The position numbers and the translations under genes were made by a program. Positions 45,368 through 54,510 of a stretch of 64,000 nucleotides of DNA are shown here, piece after piece; position 1 is the first letter of the stretch; each line of letters opens with the position of its first letter. The notes below the pieces were generated by a model. The model searched no databases, was not told the origin of the DNA, and saw only the letters and a program-made list of their open reading frames with translations. This DNA is from Atopobium fossor DSM 15642 (GTDB taxonomy: Bacteria > Actinomycetota > Coriobacteriia > Coriobacteriales > Atopobiaceae), in assembly GCF_000483125.1 (NCBI RefSeq), contig NZ_AXXR01000003.1, forward strand, positions 186,001-250,000, in the 5' to 3' direction.

Positions 45368-45796
45368 TTACTTATCCTCCCCGTCCTGATCGGCGCGGGT
45401 AACAATCTTGGTCTTAATAGGAAGTTTGTGCTGTGCAAGACGAAGTGCCTCACGAGCAACGTCATCAGCAACGCCGGTAATCTCAAACATGATACGACCG
45501 GGCTTTACTACAGCTACCCACTCCTCGGGGTTACCCTTACCCTTACCCATGCGGGTCTCGGCAGGCTTCTTAGAGATTGGCTTGTCAGGGAAGATGGTAA
45601 TCCAAACCTTACCACCACGACGCATGCGACGGGTGATAGCAATACGGGCAGCCTCAATCTGACGATTGGTAATCCAGTGGGCTTCCTCAGCACGGATACC
45701 ATAGGTACCAAAGTTGAGCTTGGTGTGCCCCTTGGCAGCACCCTTCATGGAGCCACGCTGAACCTTGCGGTGCAGTACGCGCTTAGGAGCTAGCAT
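45368..45796 (-). CDS. rplP: 50S ribosomal protein L16
   Basis: 142 residues: [80 protein letters not shown]. The start codon overlaps the rpsC stop (TAATG), so translation is coupled. The evernimicin-associated arginines look normal. Confidence 0.98.
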   Translation of the reverse strand: MLAPKRVLHRKVQRGSMKGAAKGHTKLNFGTYGIRAEEAHWITNRQIEAARIAITRRMRRGGKVWITIFPDKPISKKPAETRMGKGKGNPEEWVAVVKPGRIMFEITGVADDVAREALRLAQHKLPIKTKIVTRADQDGEDK

Positions 45797-46506
45797 TATT
45801 TGCTCCTCCTTTCGCCACGACGGCGAGGACGGCTGGTGCCTTCAAGTGCAGGATTAGGTGCAGGCTGACCAGGAAGCTTCTCGCCAAGATAAATCCAGAC
45901 CTTTACACCACAAGCACCCATGGTGGTGCGAGCAGTGTTGGTGCCATAGTCAATCTTTGCGCGCAAGGTGTGCAGAGGTACGCGACCCTCGCGGTACCAC
46001 TCACGACGACCCATCTCGGCGCCACCAAGACGACCGGAGCACTGAATACGAATGCCCTTTGCGCCGGCCTTGCGTGCAGACTGAACAGCCTTACGCATAG
46101 CACGACGGAAAGCAATACGCTGCTCAAGCTGCTCAGCAATAGACTGAGCAACGAGGTTTGCGTCAAGCTCAGGACGCTTTACCTCTACAACATCAACGGA
46201 AACCTGGCCTTTTTTGGCCTGGCAGAGCTTCTCAAGATCGCCGCGCAATACGTCAATCTCGGAACCCTTCTTGCCGATGACAATACCAGGACGAGCGGTA
46301 AAGATGATGATCTTTACCTTATCGCCAGCACGCTCGACCTCCACGCGGGAGAGAGCAGCACGAGCGAGGCGCTTCTCGAGGAAGCGACGAATCTCGAGGT
46401 CGTTACCAAGGTTTTGGGCATAGTTCTTGTTGCCTGCAAACCAGCGGGAACGCCAGTTCTCGGTAATACCGAGACGGAAGCCAGTAGGTTGAACTTTCTG
46501 ACCCAT
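45796..46506 (-). CDS. rpsC: 30S ribosomal protein S3
   Basis: Small-subunit head protein with an mRNA-helicase role at the entry channel. 236 residues from ATG 46506 (AAAGGAGG upstream): [22 protein letters not shown] domain [20 protein letters not shown], and [20 protein letters not shown]. The tail is short and Arg-rich ([10 protein letters not shown]). Confidence 0.98.
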   Translation of the reverse strand: MGQKVQPTGFRLGITENWRSRWFAGNKNYAQNLGNDLEIRRFLEKRLARAALSRVEVERAGDKVKIIIFTARPGIVIGKKGSEIDVLRGDLEKLCQAKKGQVSVDVVEVKRPELDANLVAQSIAEQLEQRIAFRRAMRKAVQSARKAGAKGIRIQCSGRLGGAEMGRREWYREGRVPLHTLRAKIDYGTNTARTTMGACGVKVWIYLGEKLPGQPAPNPALEGTSRPRRRGERRSK

Positions 46507-46510
46507 GCTC

Positions 46511-46873
46511 TTATGCCTCCTTTCGTGGAGCAACAACTACAGTGATATGGCTCGTACGCTTGTTAATGCGTGATGCGGAGCCTTTGGCACGAGGACGAAT
46601 GCGTTTAAGCGTAGGACCCTCGTCTACAAATGCTGCCTTAACAACAAGGTTCTCACGACGAAGACCGTTGTTATTCTCGGCGTTAGCAATAGCAGAGCGT
46701 AGTACCTTCTCTACATCAACAGCAACGGCACGCTCGGTGAAGGCGAGCTTCTCCAATGCGCGGTCAATAGACAAGTTGCGAATAGTACCAACCACGAGAC
46801 GAGCCTTGCGGGGGGCGACGCGGACGTACTTGGCGGTTGCGCGAACCTCGTTAGAGGTGGTGTTGTTTGCCAT
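46511..46873 (-). CDS. rplV: 50S ribosomal protein L22
   Basis: 120 residues: [39 protein letters not shown] and the tunnel-lining hairpin [20 protein letters not shown]. This loop, where macrolide-resistance changes occur elsewhere, appears ordinary. Confidence 0.98.
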   Translation of the reverse strand: MANNTTSNEVRATAKYVRVAPRKARLVVGTIRNLSIDRALEKLAFTERAVAVDVEKVLRSAIANAENNNGLRRENLVVKAAFVDEGPTLKRIRPRAKGSASRINKRTSHITVVVAPRKEA

Positions 46874-46888
46874 TTGTCGTTACCTCCC

Positions 46889-47149
46889 CTACTTAACCTT
46901 ATGACCGCGGAATGTGCGGCTTGGTGCGAACTCGCCCAATTTGTGACCAACCATAGATTCGGTCACATATACAGGTACATGCTTGCGGCCATCGTGAACA
47001 GCGATGGTATGACCAACCATCTCGGGGAAGATGGTAGAAGAACGCGACCAGGTCTTGATTACGTCCTTGGTGCCAGCCTCGTTTTGTGCAGCAACACGCG
47101 CAAGGAGGCGAGTCTCCACAAACGGGCCCTTCTTGAGACTTCTGCTCAT
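46889..47149 (-). CDS. rpsS: 30S ribosomal protein S19
   Basis: 86 residues: [71 protein letters not shown]. It lies between rplB and rplV as in other bacteria. Confidence 0.98.
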   Translation of the reverse strand: MSRSLKKGPFVETRLLARVAAQNEAGTKDVIKTWSRSSTIFPEMVGHTIAVHDGRKHVPVYVTESMVGHKLGEFAPSRTFRGHKVK

Positions 47150-47172
47150 TTAATATCTCCTACTACTCGTGT

Positions 47173-48006
47173 TTACTTCGTCTTACGACGACGAATGATC
47201 AGACGGTTGGAAGCCTTCTTCGGGTCACGCGTCTTTGCACCCTTGGATGGCTTGCCCCAAGGAGATACAGAAGGACGACCAGAAGTATGGTTCTTGCCCT
47301 CGCCGCCGCCGTGTGGGTGGTCAACAGGGTTCATGACCGTACCACGAACGGTAGGACGAATACCGCGCCAACGGCTACGACCGGCCTTGCCGCCCGTAAT
47401 GTTGGAGTGATCAGCATTGCCAACCTCGCCAACGGTTGCGCGGCAGGTGAGAAGAACACGACGAAGCTCGGAAGATGGCATACGAAGAACTGCGTAGCCG
47501 TTGTCCTTACCCATGAGCTGAATGGAGGTACCAGCAGAGCGTGCAATAGCAGCACCCTTACCAGGCTGGAACTCTACAGCGTGTACCAAAGTACCTACAG
47601 GAATATCAGCCAAAGGAAGGCAGTTGCCAGGCTTAATGTCTGCATCGGAACCAGAAACTACCGTGTCGCCTACATTGAGACCCTTAGGTGCAAGGATGTA
47701 TGCCTTTGCACCATCCACATAGTGAAGAAGCGCAATACGAGCAGAACGATTAGGATCGTACTCGATAGTGGCAACCTTAGCAGGAATGCCATCCTTGTTA
47801 CGCTTGAAATCAATGATGCGGTACTGACGCTTGTGGCCGCCACCCTGGTGACGGGTGGTAATGCGACCATTGTTGTTGCGACCTGCATGCTTAGAAAGCG
47901 GGGCGAGAAGGGACTTCTCTGGCTTATCCGTCGTAATCTCGGCAAAGTCCGAAATCGTCTGGAAGCGACGGCCCGCGCTCGTGGGCTTAAGGTGCTTAAC
48001 TCCCAT
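47173..48006 (-). CDS. rplB: 50S ribosomal protein L2
   Basis: 277 residues; close to the peptidyl-transferase centre. Core motifs are [28 protein letters not shown]-type [20 protein letters not shown], and the functional His in [12 protein letters not shown]. It is separated from rplW by an unusual 159-nt spacer holding a GC-rich hairpin, the shared GGATACGC motif and a bulged hairpin just upstream of its SD, suggesting separate control. Confidence 0.98.
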   Translation of the reverse strand: MGVKHLKPTSAGRRFQTISDFAEITTDKPEKSLLAPLSKHAGRNNNGRITTRHQGGGHKRQYRIIDFKRNKDGIPAKVATIEYDPNRSARIALLHYVDGAKAYILAPKGLNVGDTVVSGSDADIKPGNCLPLADIPVGTLVHAVEFQPGKGAAIARSAGTSIQLMGKDNGYAVLRMPSSELRRVLLTCRATVGEVGNADHSNITGGKAGRSRWRGIRPTVRGTVMNPVDHPHGGGEGKNHTSGRPSVSPWGKPSKGAKTRDPKKASNRLIIRRRKTK

Positions 48007-48036
48007 AAATCTTTCCCTTTCTATATCCGTTAGCTA

Positions 48037-48074
48037 CTTCGTTTAAGGGATTGAGGCCTATGCCTCAAACGAAG
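48037..48074 (-). promoter_or_regulatory. Two-tier hairpin in the rplB leader
   Basis: CTTCGTTT (48037-48044) pairs with AAACGAAG (48067-48074), and inside it GAGGC (48053-48057) pairs with GCCTC (48062-48066); an 8-nt one-sided bulge separates the two stems. It ends about 30 nt before the rplB ATG, so it would fold in the mRNA leader. Confidence 0.55.
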
Positions 48075-48086
48075 CAACACCGGAAT

Positions 48087-48107
48087 ACCACGGTGCCGAG
48101 CGTATCC
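48087..48107 (-). promoter_or_regulatory. GGATACGC motif, copy B (upstream of rplB)
   Basis: Minus strand reads GGATACGCTCGGCACCGTGG. The same motif occurs upstream of rpsL (54313-54334) and rplC (49951-49972). All three are oriented towards the r-protein gene. Confidence 0.6.
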
Positions 48108-48132
48108 ATATAACGCACAGCACACTACGTAC

Positions 48133-48152
48133 GCCCCCGCTAGTGCGGGGGC
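48133..48152. promoter_or_regulatory. GC-rich hairpin after rplW
   Basis: GCCCCCGC (48133-48140) with GCGGGGGC (48145-48152), loop TAGT. It is 14 nt after the rplW stop. The downstream T-run (TTTAGT) is on the plus-strand side only, so for the r-protein transcript it is a stable stem rather than a classical terminator; it may protect a processed 3' end. Confidence 0.5.
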
Positions 48153-48165
48153 TTTAGTACCAAAC

Positions 48166-48468
48166 TTAAGCCTCGGCTACCTGCTGGTTGCCGAAGATCT
48201 CGATGGAATCGCCCTCAGCGAGGGTAACGATTGCCTTCTTCCAGCTGCGAGTTTTGCCGGTAACATAGCGGACACGCTTGTTCTTAGGCTTTACCGACAT
48301 AGTATTAACCTTTACAACACGAACGTTGAAAAGCTTCTCAACTGCAGCGGCAATCTCTTCCTTAGCAGCACCTTGTGCAACCTCAAAGGTGTACTTGTGC
48401 TGGCTCATAAGGTCAAAAGAACGCTCAGAAACTACTGGGCGGATAATTACGTTATAAACAGAGTTCAT
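48166..48468 (-). CDS. rplW: 50S ribosomal protein L23
   Basis: 100 residues: NVIIRPVVSERSFDLMSQHK, YTFEVAQGAAKEEIAAAVEK, LFNVRVVKVNTMSVKPKNKR. It sits at the tunnel exit. Its ATG overlaps the end of rplD by 1 nt. It is the last gene before the spacer that isolates rplB. Confidence 0.98.
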   Translation of the reverse strand: MNSVYNVIIRPVVSERSFDLMSQHKYTFEVAQGAAKEEIAAAVEKLFNVRVVKVNTMSVKPKNKRVRYVTGKTRSWKKAIVTLAEGDSIEIFGNQQVAEA

Positions 48469-49097
48469 TATGCGAGCACCTCCCCAAAGTACTTAGCAAC
48501 ATCAGCGCTCATGATAAGTGCCTTGTTGTCAATGAGGGATGCAGCGGTTGCTTCAGAAGCACCAATTACATTGACCTTCTCAACATTGCGGAAGGACAAG
48601 AAAGTGTTTACGTCCTCGTCAGAAACAACGACAGTAACACGCTTACCAGCAAGCTCAAGGTTCTTGAGAAGAGCAACGGCCTGCTTAGTAGAAGGAGCAT
48701 CAAAGTTGAGACTATCTACAACTACGAGCTCACCATCTGCAAGCTTGCCAGAAAGCACAGAGCGAAGTGCAAGCTTTACCTCTTTAGCATTGGTACGACG
48801 TGCATGAGAGCGAGGGGTAGGTCCGAAGACTACGCCACCGCCTGCCCACTGTGGAGCACGGATGGTACCCTGACGAGCGCGACCAGTGCCCTTCTGACGC
48901 CAAGGCTTAACGCCGCCGCCAGAAACAGCAGAACGATTCTTGGTTGCATGAGTGCCCTGGCGCATAGAAGCAGCCTGGCAAACAACAACCTGGTGTACTA
49001 CAGGAATGTTTGGCTCAATGCCATAAACGTCAGAGGAGAGCTCGACTGTATCTACAGCCTTCCCCTCAGCGTTTTTGATTTCAATCTTGGACATCAT
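48468..49097 (-). CDS. rplD: 50S ribosomal protein L4
   Basis: 209 residues: GTHATKNRSAVSGGGVKPWR and QKGTGRARQGTIRAPQWAGG (tunnel loop), FGPTPRSHARRTNAKEVKLA, and NTFLSFRNVEKVNVIGASEA. In E. coli L4 autoregulates the S10 operon by attenuation. AAGGAG precedes the ATG; a second ATG follows immediately. Confidence 0.98.
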   Translation of the reverse strand: MMSKIEIKNAEGKAVDTVELSSDVYGIEPNIPVVHQVVVCQAASMRQGTHATKNRSAVSGGGVKPWRQKGTGRARQGTIRAPQWAGGGVVFGPTPRSHARRTNAKEVKLALRSVLSGKLADGELVVVDSLNFDAPSTKQAVALLKNLELAGKRVTVVVSDEDVNTFLSFRNVEKVNVIGASEATAASLIDNKALIMSADVAKYFGEVLA

Positions 49098-49136
49098 GTT
49101 CTCCTTGTTAGCCTAAAGACTTGGTACTGTGTGGCC

Positions 49137-49757
49137 TTAGGCCATGCGGATAGAGACGATAGCGTTCTTACCGCCAGGGACAGCACCCTTTACGAGCATG
49201 ATGTTCTGCTCGGCGTCAACCTGAACCAGCTTAAGGTTCTTAACGGTTACACGCTCATCGCCCATGTGACCTGCCATGTGGAGGCCCTTACGGACTCGTG
49301 CAGGATATGCACACTGGCCAATAGAACCGGGCTTGCGCTGGTTACGAGAACCATGAGTCATAGGTCCACGGTGGAAGTTCCAACGCTTGATGGTGCCCTG
49401 GAAACCCTTACCCTTAGAGGTACCAGTAACGTCTACAGAAGCAACCTCAGCAAAATCGGCCACAGAAACTACGTCGCCTGTGTTGAACTGAGAACCATCC
49501 TCAACGCGAACCTCGCGCAGCGTACGCATAGGCTCAACGCTAGCCTTAGCAAAGTGACCTGCCATAGGCTTGTTTACGTGCTTGGACTTGATGTCACCAA
49601 AGCCAATCTGTACAGCATCATAGCCGTCAGTTGCCTTCGTCTTTACCTGCGAAATAACGCAGGGGCCTGCTTGGATTACGGTTACAGGTACGACGTTGTC
49701 ATTCTCGTCAAATACCTGCGTCATCCCAAGCTTGCGGCCGAGAATCGTGCTGACCAT
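49137..49757 (-). CDS. rplC: 50S ribosomal protein L3
   Basis: 206 residues: [60 protein letters not shown] and [20 protein letters not shown]. It begins its own transcription unit: a promoter is visible at 49880-49908 and rpsJ is separated from it by another gene and a terminator. Confidence 0.98.
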   Translation of the reverse strand: MVSTILGRKLGMTQVFDENDNVVPVTVIQAGPCVISQVKTKATDGYDAVQIGFGDIKSKHVNKPMAGHFAKASVEPMRTLREVRVEDGSQFNTGDVVSVADFAEVASVDVTGTSKGKGFQGTIKRWNFHRGPMTHGSRNQRKPGSIGQCAYPARVRKGLHMAGHMGDERVTVKNLKLVQVDAEQNIMLVKGAVPGGKNAIVSIRMA

Positions 49758-49879
49758 ACTAATCCTTACCTTCGGTGGTCATAGGACCTAAAGAGCGCAC
49801 CCTACGCCCTTCCCCAGCGGACCACAACTTGTGTGATTGCATCCTTGAGACACAATTGCCCCAGTGATGCAGCCTATCT

Positions 49880-49908
49880 ATTGTAGACGGATTTTGCTCA
49901 CTTCACAA
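49880..49908 (-). promoter_or_regulatory. Sigma-70-type promoter of the rplC operon
   Basis: Minus strand: -35 TTGTGA (49908-49903), 17-nt spacer, -10 TACAAT (49885-49880). The leader to the rplC ATG is about 115 nt. Confidence 0.6.
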
Positions 49909-49950
49909 TGTCTACGTATAAAAAGTTTGGCATCTAGCTGGGAATTAAAC

Positions 49951-49972
49951 ACCCACGTACTCGGGCGTATCC
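49951..49972 (-). promoter_or_regulatory. GGATACGC motif, copy C (upstream of rplC)
   Basis: Minus strand reads GGATACGCCCGAGTACGTGG. It lies about 45 nt upstream of the -35 of the rplC promoter and matches the motif copies before rpsL and rplB. Confidence 0.6.
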
Positions 49973-49986
49973 ATAAGTTTAAAGTT

Positions 49987-50661
49987 TTAATTTGGTATGG
50001 TATTACCATACTTTTTCCAGTCTTTATAGAGCAAATAGGTTGCAGCCGCAAAAGCACCTACGCCAACAACCAAAAAGTAATATCCAATCCCATGGCTAAA
50101 AAACATACCTATCTTTGGATCATTAATAGTGAGATTTATATCCCAGATATTGGCAAGGCCCCATACAGCAGTAATGCCACTAAAAATTGCAGCATACTGA
50201 TCTGTGCGCTTGTTGTAAGCAATGAGGGCAGCAACCGCATTAAGAACAAGAATCGCACCATTTGTACTTTGGATAAGCACTGTATTGTGGAAGAGGCTAA
50301 AAGCGCTGACAGAGACAAACGGCGTAAGACAGCCAAGAATACAGGCAATAGTGCCCACAAGCACACATATATTCTTTTTAGTTTTAAGCTCTTGGAACAT
50401 GCGATAGCGCTTCTTTGCAAAGTTTTCTGTTACCTGATGAACGCTCTTCTCGGCAGCATCAAACATCTGATTTGCTGATGTCTTTTCTTGCTGTGTGGCG
50501 CTAGGAGCAGCGTTTTGCATGACGGGATTGCCTTGGTACGCTGAGCCTGGCTGAGACGTAGAGGCATCTGACTGGATTTTTGTTAAGTCAAGAGAGGCCC
50601 CACAGCTTGTGCAAAACTTTGCATTATCAGAATTTTGGGCACCACAGTGCGAACAAAACAT
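49987..50661 (-). CDS. Zinc-ribbon membrane protein of unknown function
   Basis: 224 residues. The N-terminus MFCSHCGAQNSDNAKFCTSC is a Cys4 zinc ribbon. A low-complexity Ser/Gln/Ala-rich linker follows to ~residue 60, then four hydrophobic segments (about 95-120, 132-148, 155-172, 190-212). Such zinc_ribbon_2 plus membrane proteins are widespread in Firmicutes and Coriobacteriia and uncharacterised. I chose ATG 50661 (AAAGGAG upstream); the upstream codons lack an SD. It sits between rpsJ and rplC, where no extra gene is normally found, and is flanked by a terminator on one side and the rplC promoter on the other. Confidence 0.75.
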   Translation of the reverse strand: MFCSHCGAQNSDNAKFCTSCGASLDLTKIQSDASTSQPGSAYQGNPVMQNAAPSATQQEKTSANQMFDAAEKSVHQVTENFAKKRYRMFQELKTKKNICVLVGTIACILGCLTPFVSVSAFSLFHNTVLIQSTNGAILVLNAVAALIAYNKRTDQYAAIFSGITAVWGLANIWDINLTINDPKIGMFFSHGIGYYFLVVGVGAFAAATYLLYKDWKKYGNTIPN

Positions 50662-50762
50662 AGCCACTCCTTTTAGAGTTGCATGAGTATAATCTTTGAA
50701 CTTGAGTATACCTAACCACATAAAGTGTAGAAATGTTCTTGTTCCAACGCATGGTCTATACA

Positions 50763-50798
50763 TACAACAAGAGCCCCTAGCTTCCCAAGGGCTCTTGT
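50763..50798 (-). terminator. Hairpin terminator after rpsJ
   Basis: ACAAGAGCCC (50767-50776) pairs with GGGCTCTTGT (50789-50798), a perfect 10-bp stem with a 12-nt loop; on the minus strand TGTATG follows, giving a weak T-run. It probably ends the rpsL-rpsG-fusA-rpsJ transcript. Confidence 0.65.
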
Positions 50799-50831
50799 AC
50801 TATAAGCTATTGCTAAGCTGTGATGTATTGC

Positions 50832-51140
50832 TTAGAGCTTAATCTGGATATCTACGCCTGCAGGCAAATCAAGACGCATAAGCGAATCAACAGTAGAGGA
50901 CGTAGGCTCTAGAATGTCGATAAGACGCTTGTGAGTACGCATTTCAAACTGCTCACGGCTGTCCTTATCCTTGTGTGGTGAGCGAATAACGGTATACAGA
51001 TTGCGCTCGGTAGGCAGAGGAATGGGACCGGAAACACGGGCACCAGTCTTCTGTGCGGTATCAACGATAAGCTTCGAGGACTGATCTACTACCTCGTGAT
51101 CGTAGCCCTTGAGGCGAATCCTAATCTTCTGGCTTGACAC
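50832..51140 (-). CDS. rpsJ: 30S ribosomal protein S10 (NusE)
   Basis: Ribosomal protein and antitermination partner of NusB/NusG. 102 residues from GTG 51140 (GGAGG 8 nt upstream): [60 protein letters not shown] and [20 protein letters not shown]. The in-frame ATG six codons earlier would add residues not seen in the family. It is attached to fusA (47 nt) rather than to rplC, and no tuf gene intervenes. Confidence 0.97.
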   Translation of the reverse strand: MSSQKIRIRLKGYDHEVVDQSSKLIVDTAQKTGARVSGPIPLPTERNLYTVIRSPHKDKDSREQFEMRTHKRLIDILEPTSSTVDSLMRLDLPAGVDIQIKL

Positions 51141-51187
51141 TTTAAGTACCTCCATCATTGAGCTATGAGCTCGTAAGGGTTTGTCTC

Positions 51188-53284
51188 TTAGGCGTTACCG
51201 CCGGCTTTGCTTACAATCTCCTCGGCAACAGCCTTGGGGACTGCCTCATAAGAGCCGAACTGCATGGTATAGCTAGCACGACCCTGCGTCTGAGAGCGAA
51301 GATCGGTTGCATAACCAAACATCTCACCCAGAGGAACCTTAGCGCGGATAATCTTGGTATCCTTGCGATCCTCCATGCCCTCAATCTTGCCGCGACGGCT
51401 GGACAGGTTGCCCATTACATCGCCCATGTACTGCTCGGGAGTCTCGACAACTACGTCCTCGATAGGCTCAAGCAAAACGGGATCGGACTTCTTAAGAGCA
51501 TCCTTGATTGCCATAGAACCAGCAATCTTAAATGCTGCCTCAGAGGAGTCAACCTCGTGGTAAGAACCATCAACCAGGGTTACCTTAATGTCTACTACTG
51601 GGTAGCCAGCAACTACACCGCTATCCAAAGCTTCCTGGATGCCTTTGTCGATGGAAGGAATGTACTCCTTAGGAATAACACCACCAACAATTGCGTTAAC
51701 AAACTCGTAGCCGGTACCAGGCTCTGCTGGCTCCATGTCGATAACAGCGTGACCATACTGACCACGACCGCCGGACTGACGTACGAACTTGCCCTCAGCA
51801 TGCTGTACTGCATGACCTGCAGTCTCGCGGTATGCAACCTGAGGCTTACCAACGTTTGCATCAACCTTAAACTCACGACGCAGACGATCAACAATGATCT
51901 CTAGGTGAAGCTCGCCCATACCAGCAATGATGGTCTGGCCGGTCTCGTGATCGGTATGAACCTGGAAGGTTGGATCCTCTTCTGCAAGCTTAGCAAGACC
52001 AACGGACATCTTGTCCTGCTCTGCCTTGGTCTTGGGCTCTACTGCAACGTCAATTACGGGGTCAGAGAACTCAATGGACTCAAGAATAATCTTGTGGTGC
52101 TCGTCGCACAGGGTGTCACCAGTAGTGGTGTTCTTTAGACCAACAGCGGCAACAATGTCACCTGCAGAGCACTCTTCACGGTCTACTCGATCATTGGCGT
52201 TCATCTCGAGGATGCGGCCAAGACGCTCGCGACCATCCTTAACAGAGTTGTAGACATAGCTACCAGCCTCTGCCTGGCCAGAGTAAACGCGGAAGTAGGT
52301 AAGCTTACCTACGAATGGGTCAGTCATAACCTTAAAGGCAAGAGCAGAGAAAGGCTCCTTGGTGTCTGCCTTACGGGTAAGCGTATCACCAGACTTGGGA
52401 TCGGTGCCCTCAACATCAGGAATGTCCAAAGGACTGGGCAAGTAGTCGATAACTGCGTCGAGCAACTCCTGAACGCCCTTATTCTTGTATGCAGAACCAA
52501 CGCATACAGGGTTGAGATCATTGGCAAGAACGCCCGCACGAATTGCATTCTTGAGCTTCTCGGCAGGAATCTCCTGCTCCTCAAGAATCATCTCCATGAG
52601 CTCATCATCATAGGTAGCTGCTGCCTCAAGAAGCTCCTCGCGCTTCTCTTCTACGATGTCTGTAAACTCCTCAGGAATGGCATCCATCTTCTCGGGGAAA
52701 ATCATGCCCTTAGCATCCTCTTTGAAGTCCCATGCTTCCATGGTTACTAGGTCAACAAGACCCCAGAACTGATCCTCGGCACCCATGGGAACCTGGATTG
52801 CAACTGCATTAGCAGACAGGCGCTCCTTCATGGTCTCGATTGCATGGAAGAAGTCTGCACCAATGCGGTCATACTTGTTGATAAACGCAATACGAGGGAC
52901 GTTGTAATTGGAAGCCTGACGCCAAACGGTCTCGGACTGAGGCTGTACACCTGCAACAGCATCGAAGACTGCTACTGCACCATCCAAAACACGCAAGCAA
53001 CGCTCTACCTCAGCGGTAAAGTCTACGTGACCTGGGGTATCGATAATCTGAATTACGTGATCCTTCCAGAAGCACGTAGTTGCAGCGGAGGTAATGGTTA
53101 CGCCACGCTCCTGCTCCTGAACCATCCAGTCCATGGTAGCTGCGCCATCGTGAACCTCACCAATTTTGTGGGTCTTACCCGTGTAGTAAAGAATACGCTC
53201 GGTAGTTGTCGTTTTACCTGCATCGATGTGAGCCATGATGCCGATATTACGAAGATCTTCGAGTTTATACTTAACCTTTGCCAT
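51188..53284 (-). CDS. fusA: Elongation factor G
   Basis: GTPase driving translocation and, with RRF, ribosome recycling. 698 residues. G1 [11 protein letters not shown]2 with [13 protein letters not shown]3 [21 protein letters not shown]4 NKYD, domain [17 protein letters not shown] and domain [20 protein letters not shown]. No fusidic-acid-type change was noticed. It lies between rpsG and rpsJ. Confidence 0.98.
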   Translation of the reverse strand: MAKVKYKLEDLRNIGIMAHIDAGKTTTTERILYYTGKTHKIGEVHDGAATMDWMVQEQERGVTITSAATTCFWKDHVIQIIDTPGHVDFTAEVERCLRVLDGAVAVFDAVAGVQPQSETVWRQASNYNVPRIAFINKYDRIGADFFHAIETMKERLSANAVAIQVPMGAEDQFWGLVDLVTMEAWDFKEDAKGMIFPEKMDAIPEEFTDIVEEKREELLEAAATYDDELMEMILEEQEIPAEKLKNAIRAGVLANDLNPVCVGSAYKNKGVQELLDAVIDYLPSPLDIPDVEGTDPKSGDTLTRKADTKEPFSALAFKVMTDPFVGKLTYFRVYSGQAEAGSYVYNSVKDGRERLGRILEMNANDRVDREECSAGDIVAAVGLKNTTTGDTLCDEHHKIILESIEFSDPVIDVAVEPKTKAEQDKMSVGLAKLAEEDPTFQVHTDHETGQTIIAGMGELHLEIIVDRLRREFKVDANVGKPQVAYRETAGHAVQHAEGKFVRQSGGRGQYGHAVIDMEPAEPGTGYEFVNAIVGGVIPKEYIPSIDKGIQEALDSGVVAGYPVVDIKVTLVDGSYHEVDSSEAAFKIAGSMAIKDALKKSDPVLLEPIEDVVVETPEQYMGDVMGNLSSRRGKIEGMEDRKDTKIIRAKVPLGEMFGYATDLRSQTQGRASYTMQFGSYEAVPKAVAEEIVSKAGGNA

Positions 53285-53305
53285 AAATTACTCCAGACCT
53301 TCCAA

Positions 53306-53776
53306 TTAGAAGCGGTAGTGAGAGAAGGCGCGGTTGGCCTCTGCCATCTTGAATACGTCCTCACGCTTCTTGATGGATGCACCTACGCCATTGGAAGCAT
53401 CTACAATCTCATTTGCAAGACGCTCTGCCATGCTCTTCTCCTTGCGAGAACGAGAAAAACCAACGAGCCAACGAATTGCAAGAGTGGTAGCACGACGGGA
53501 GTTAACCTCCATAGGTACCTGATAGGTAGCGCCACCAACACGCTTGGGCTTAACCTCAAGAGTAGGACGTACATTGTCCATAGCCTTCTTAAATACGGTA
53601 AGAGCATCCTCACCAGTCTTAGAAGCTACGAGGTCAAAAGCGGTATATACAATGCGCTCAGCGGTAGATTTCTTACCGTCAAGCAAAATCTTGTTAATGA
53701 GCTGGGTTACAAGCCTGTTGTTGTAAACGGCGTCAGGCTGAACCTCACGACGAACTGCTGCTGCACGACGCGGCAT
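53306..53776 (-). CDS. rpsG: 30S ribosomal protein S7
   Basis: 156 residues: [80 protein letters not shown] and the C-terminal FSHYRF. In E. coli S7 represses the str operon. Between rpsL (48 nt) and fusA (21 nt). Confidence 0.98.
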   Translation of the reverse strand: MPRRAAAVRREVQPDAVYNNRLVTQLINKILLDGKKSTAERIVYTAFDLVASKTGEDALTVFKKAMDNVRPTLEVKPKRVGGATYQVPMEVNSRRATTLAIRWLVGFSRSRKEKSMAERLANEIVDASNGVGASIKKREDVFKMAEANRAFSHYRF

Positions 53777-53824
53777 TATTTTCTCCTCAGAACTTTAGGG
53801 AACGAACGTTTAATCCTTGGTTAA

Positions 53825-54193
53825 TTAGCCACGCTTAGCACCATAGCGGGAACGACCCTGCTTACGGTTTTGAACTGCTGCGCAGTCAAAAGCACCACGG
53901 ACAATCTTGTAACGAACACCAGGAAGGTCACGAACACGGCCACCGCGGATAAGAACGATGGAGTGCTCCTGAAGGTTGTGGCCCTCACCAGGAATATAGG
54001 CGGTTACCTCAATGCCATTTACAAGGCGTACACGAGCAACCTTACGAAGAGCCGAGTTAGGCTTCTTAGGGGTGGTGGTGAATACACGAGTGCATACGCC
54101 ACGCTTCTGTGGGTTGTGCTGGAGAGCAGCGTTCTTGGACTTGGCCTTAACGCTCACACGGCCCTGACGGACGAGCTGATTAATTGTAGGCAA
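53825..54193 (-). CDS. rpsL: 30S ribosomal protein S12, with Arg88
   Basis: Decoding-centre protein. 122 residues: [60 protein letters not shown], then [13 protein letters not shown]. The start is TTG (AGGAG 5 nt upstream), the only possibility at the conserved N-terminus. Lys43 is present, but the residue usually Lys88 (GRVKDLPG) is Arg88, encoded at 53930-53932. The same K88R exchange confers streptomycin resistance in M. tuberculosis and E. coli. Confidence 0.98.
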   Translation of the reverse strand: MPTINQLVRQGRVSVKAKSKNAALQHNPQKRGVCTRVFTTTPKKPNSALRKVARVRLVNGIEVTAYIPGEGHNLQEHSIVLIRGGRVRDLPGVRYKIVRGAFDCAAVQNRKQGRSRYGAKRG

Positions 54194-54281
54194 AGCTTTC
54201 TCCTTCTTACCTATTGATAAACAAATATGCTAACCCTCAAAGGCGACGCAGCACCATCACCTAGAATTGTCGCAATGTGGA

Positions 54282-54310
54282 ACAATACAACGCTCAAGCT
54301 TGAGCGTCAA
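54282..54310 (-). promoter_or_regulatory. Promoter of the rpsL operon with an internal palindrome
   Basis: Minus strand: -35 TTGACG (54310-54305), 17-nt spacer, -10 TATTGT (54287-54282). The perfect 18-bp palindrome ACGCTCAAGCTTGAGCGT (54290-54307) fills the spacer and overlaps the -35 box, an ideal operator position. The leader to the TTG start would be about 80-85 nt. Confidence 0.6.
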
Positions 54311-54312
54311 CA

Positions 54313-54334
54313 CACCACGGTACCGGGCGTATCC
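54313..54334 (-). promoter_or_regulatory. GGATACGC motif, copy A (upstream of rpsL)
   Basis: Minus strand reads GGATACGCCCGGTACCGTGG. It ends 2 nt upstream of the -35 box. Same motif as before rplC and rplB. Confidence 0.6.
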
Positions 54335-54510
54335 TTACTTCACATCACATGCACATTTACTACAGACTTACTATGTTGATTGCTACTTATTTTGCTTAAG
54401 ACATACAGGTCAGCATTTCCATAACTTGATATTTTCAATAGTTTTGTCAATGTAAACTTATTGTATGGGAAAGAAGCAGGCTGCAAGATAACCAGAGAGG
54501 CCGTTAGTGC
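54335..54510. other. Remaining rpsL-methyltransferase intergenic DNA
   Basis: Together with 54194-54334 this forms a 317-nt divergent gap. This half is AT-rich and should hold the plus-strand methyltransferase promoter; TTGTCA near 54440 and TATGGG are weak candidates with poor spacing. GAGAGG lies 10 nt before the methyltransferase ATG. No RNA gene recognised. Confidence 0.4.

Noticed and set aside
46874-47410. 178-residue plus-strand frame over rpsS/rplB
   Set aside because: Antisense shadow crossing two certain r-protein genes.
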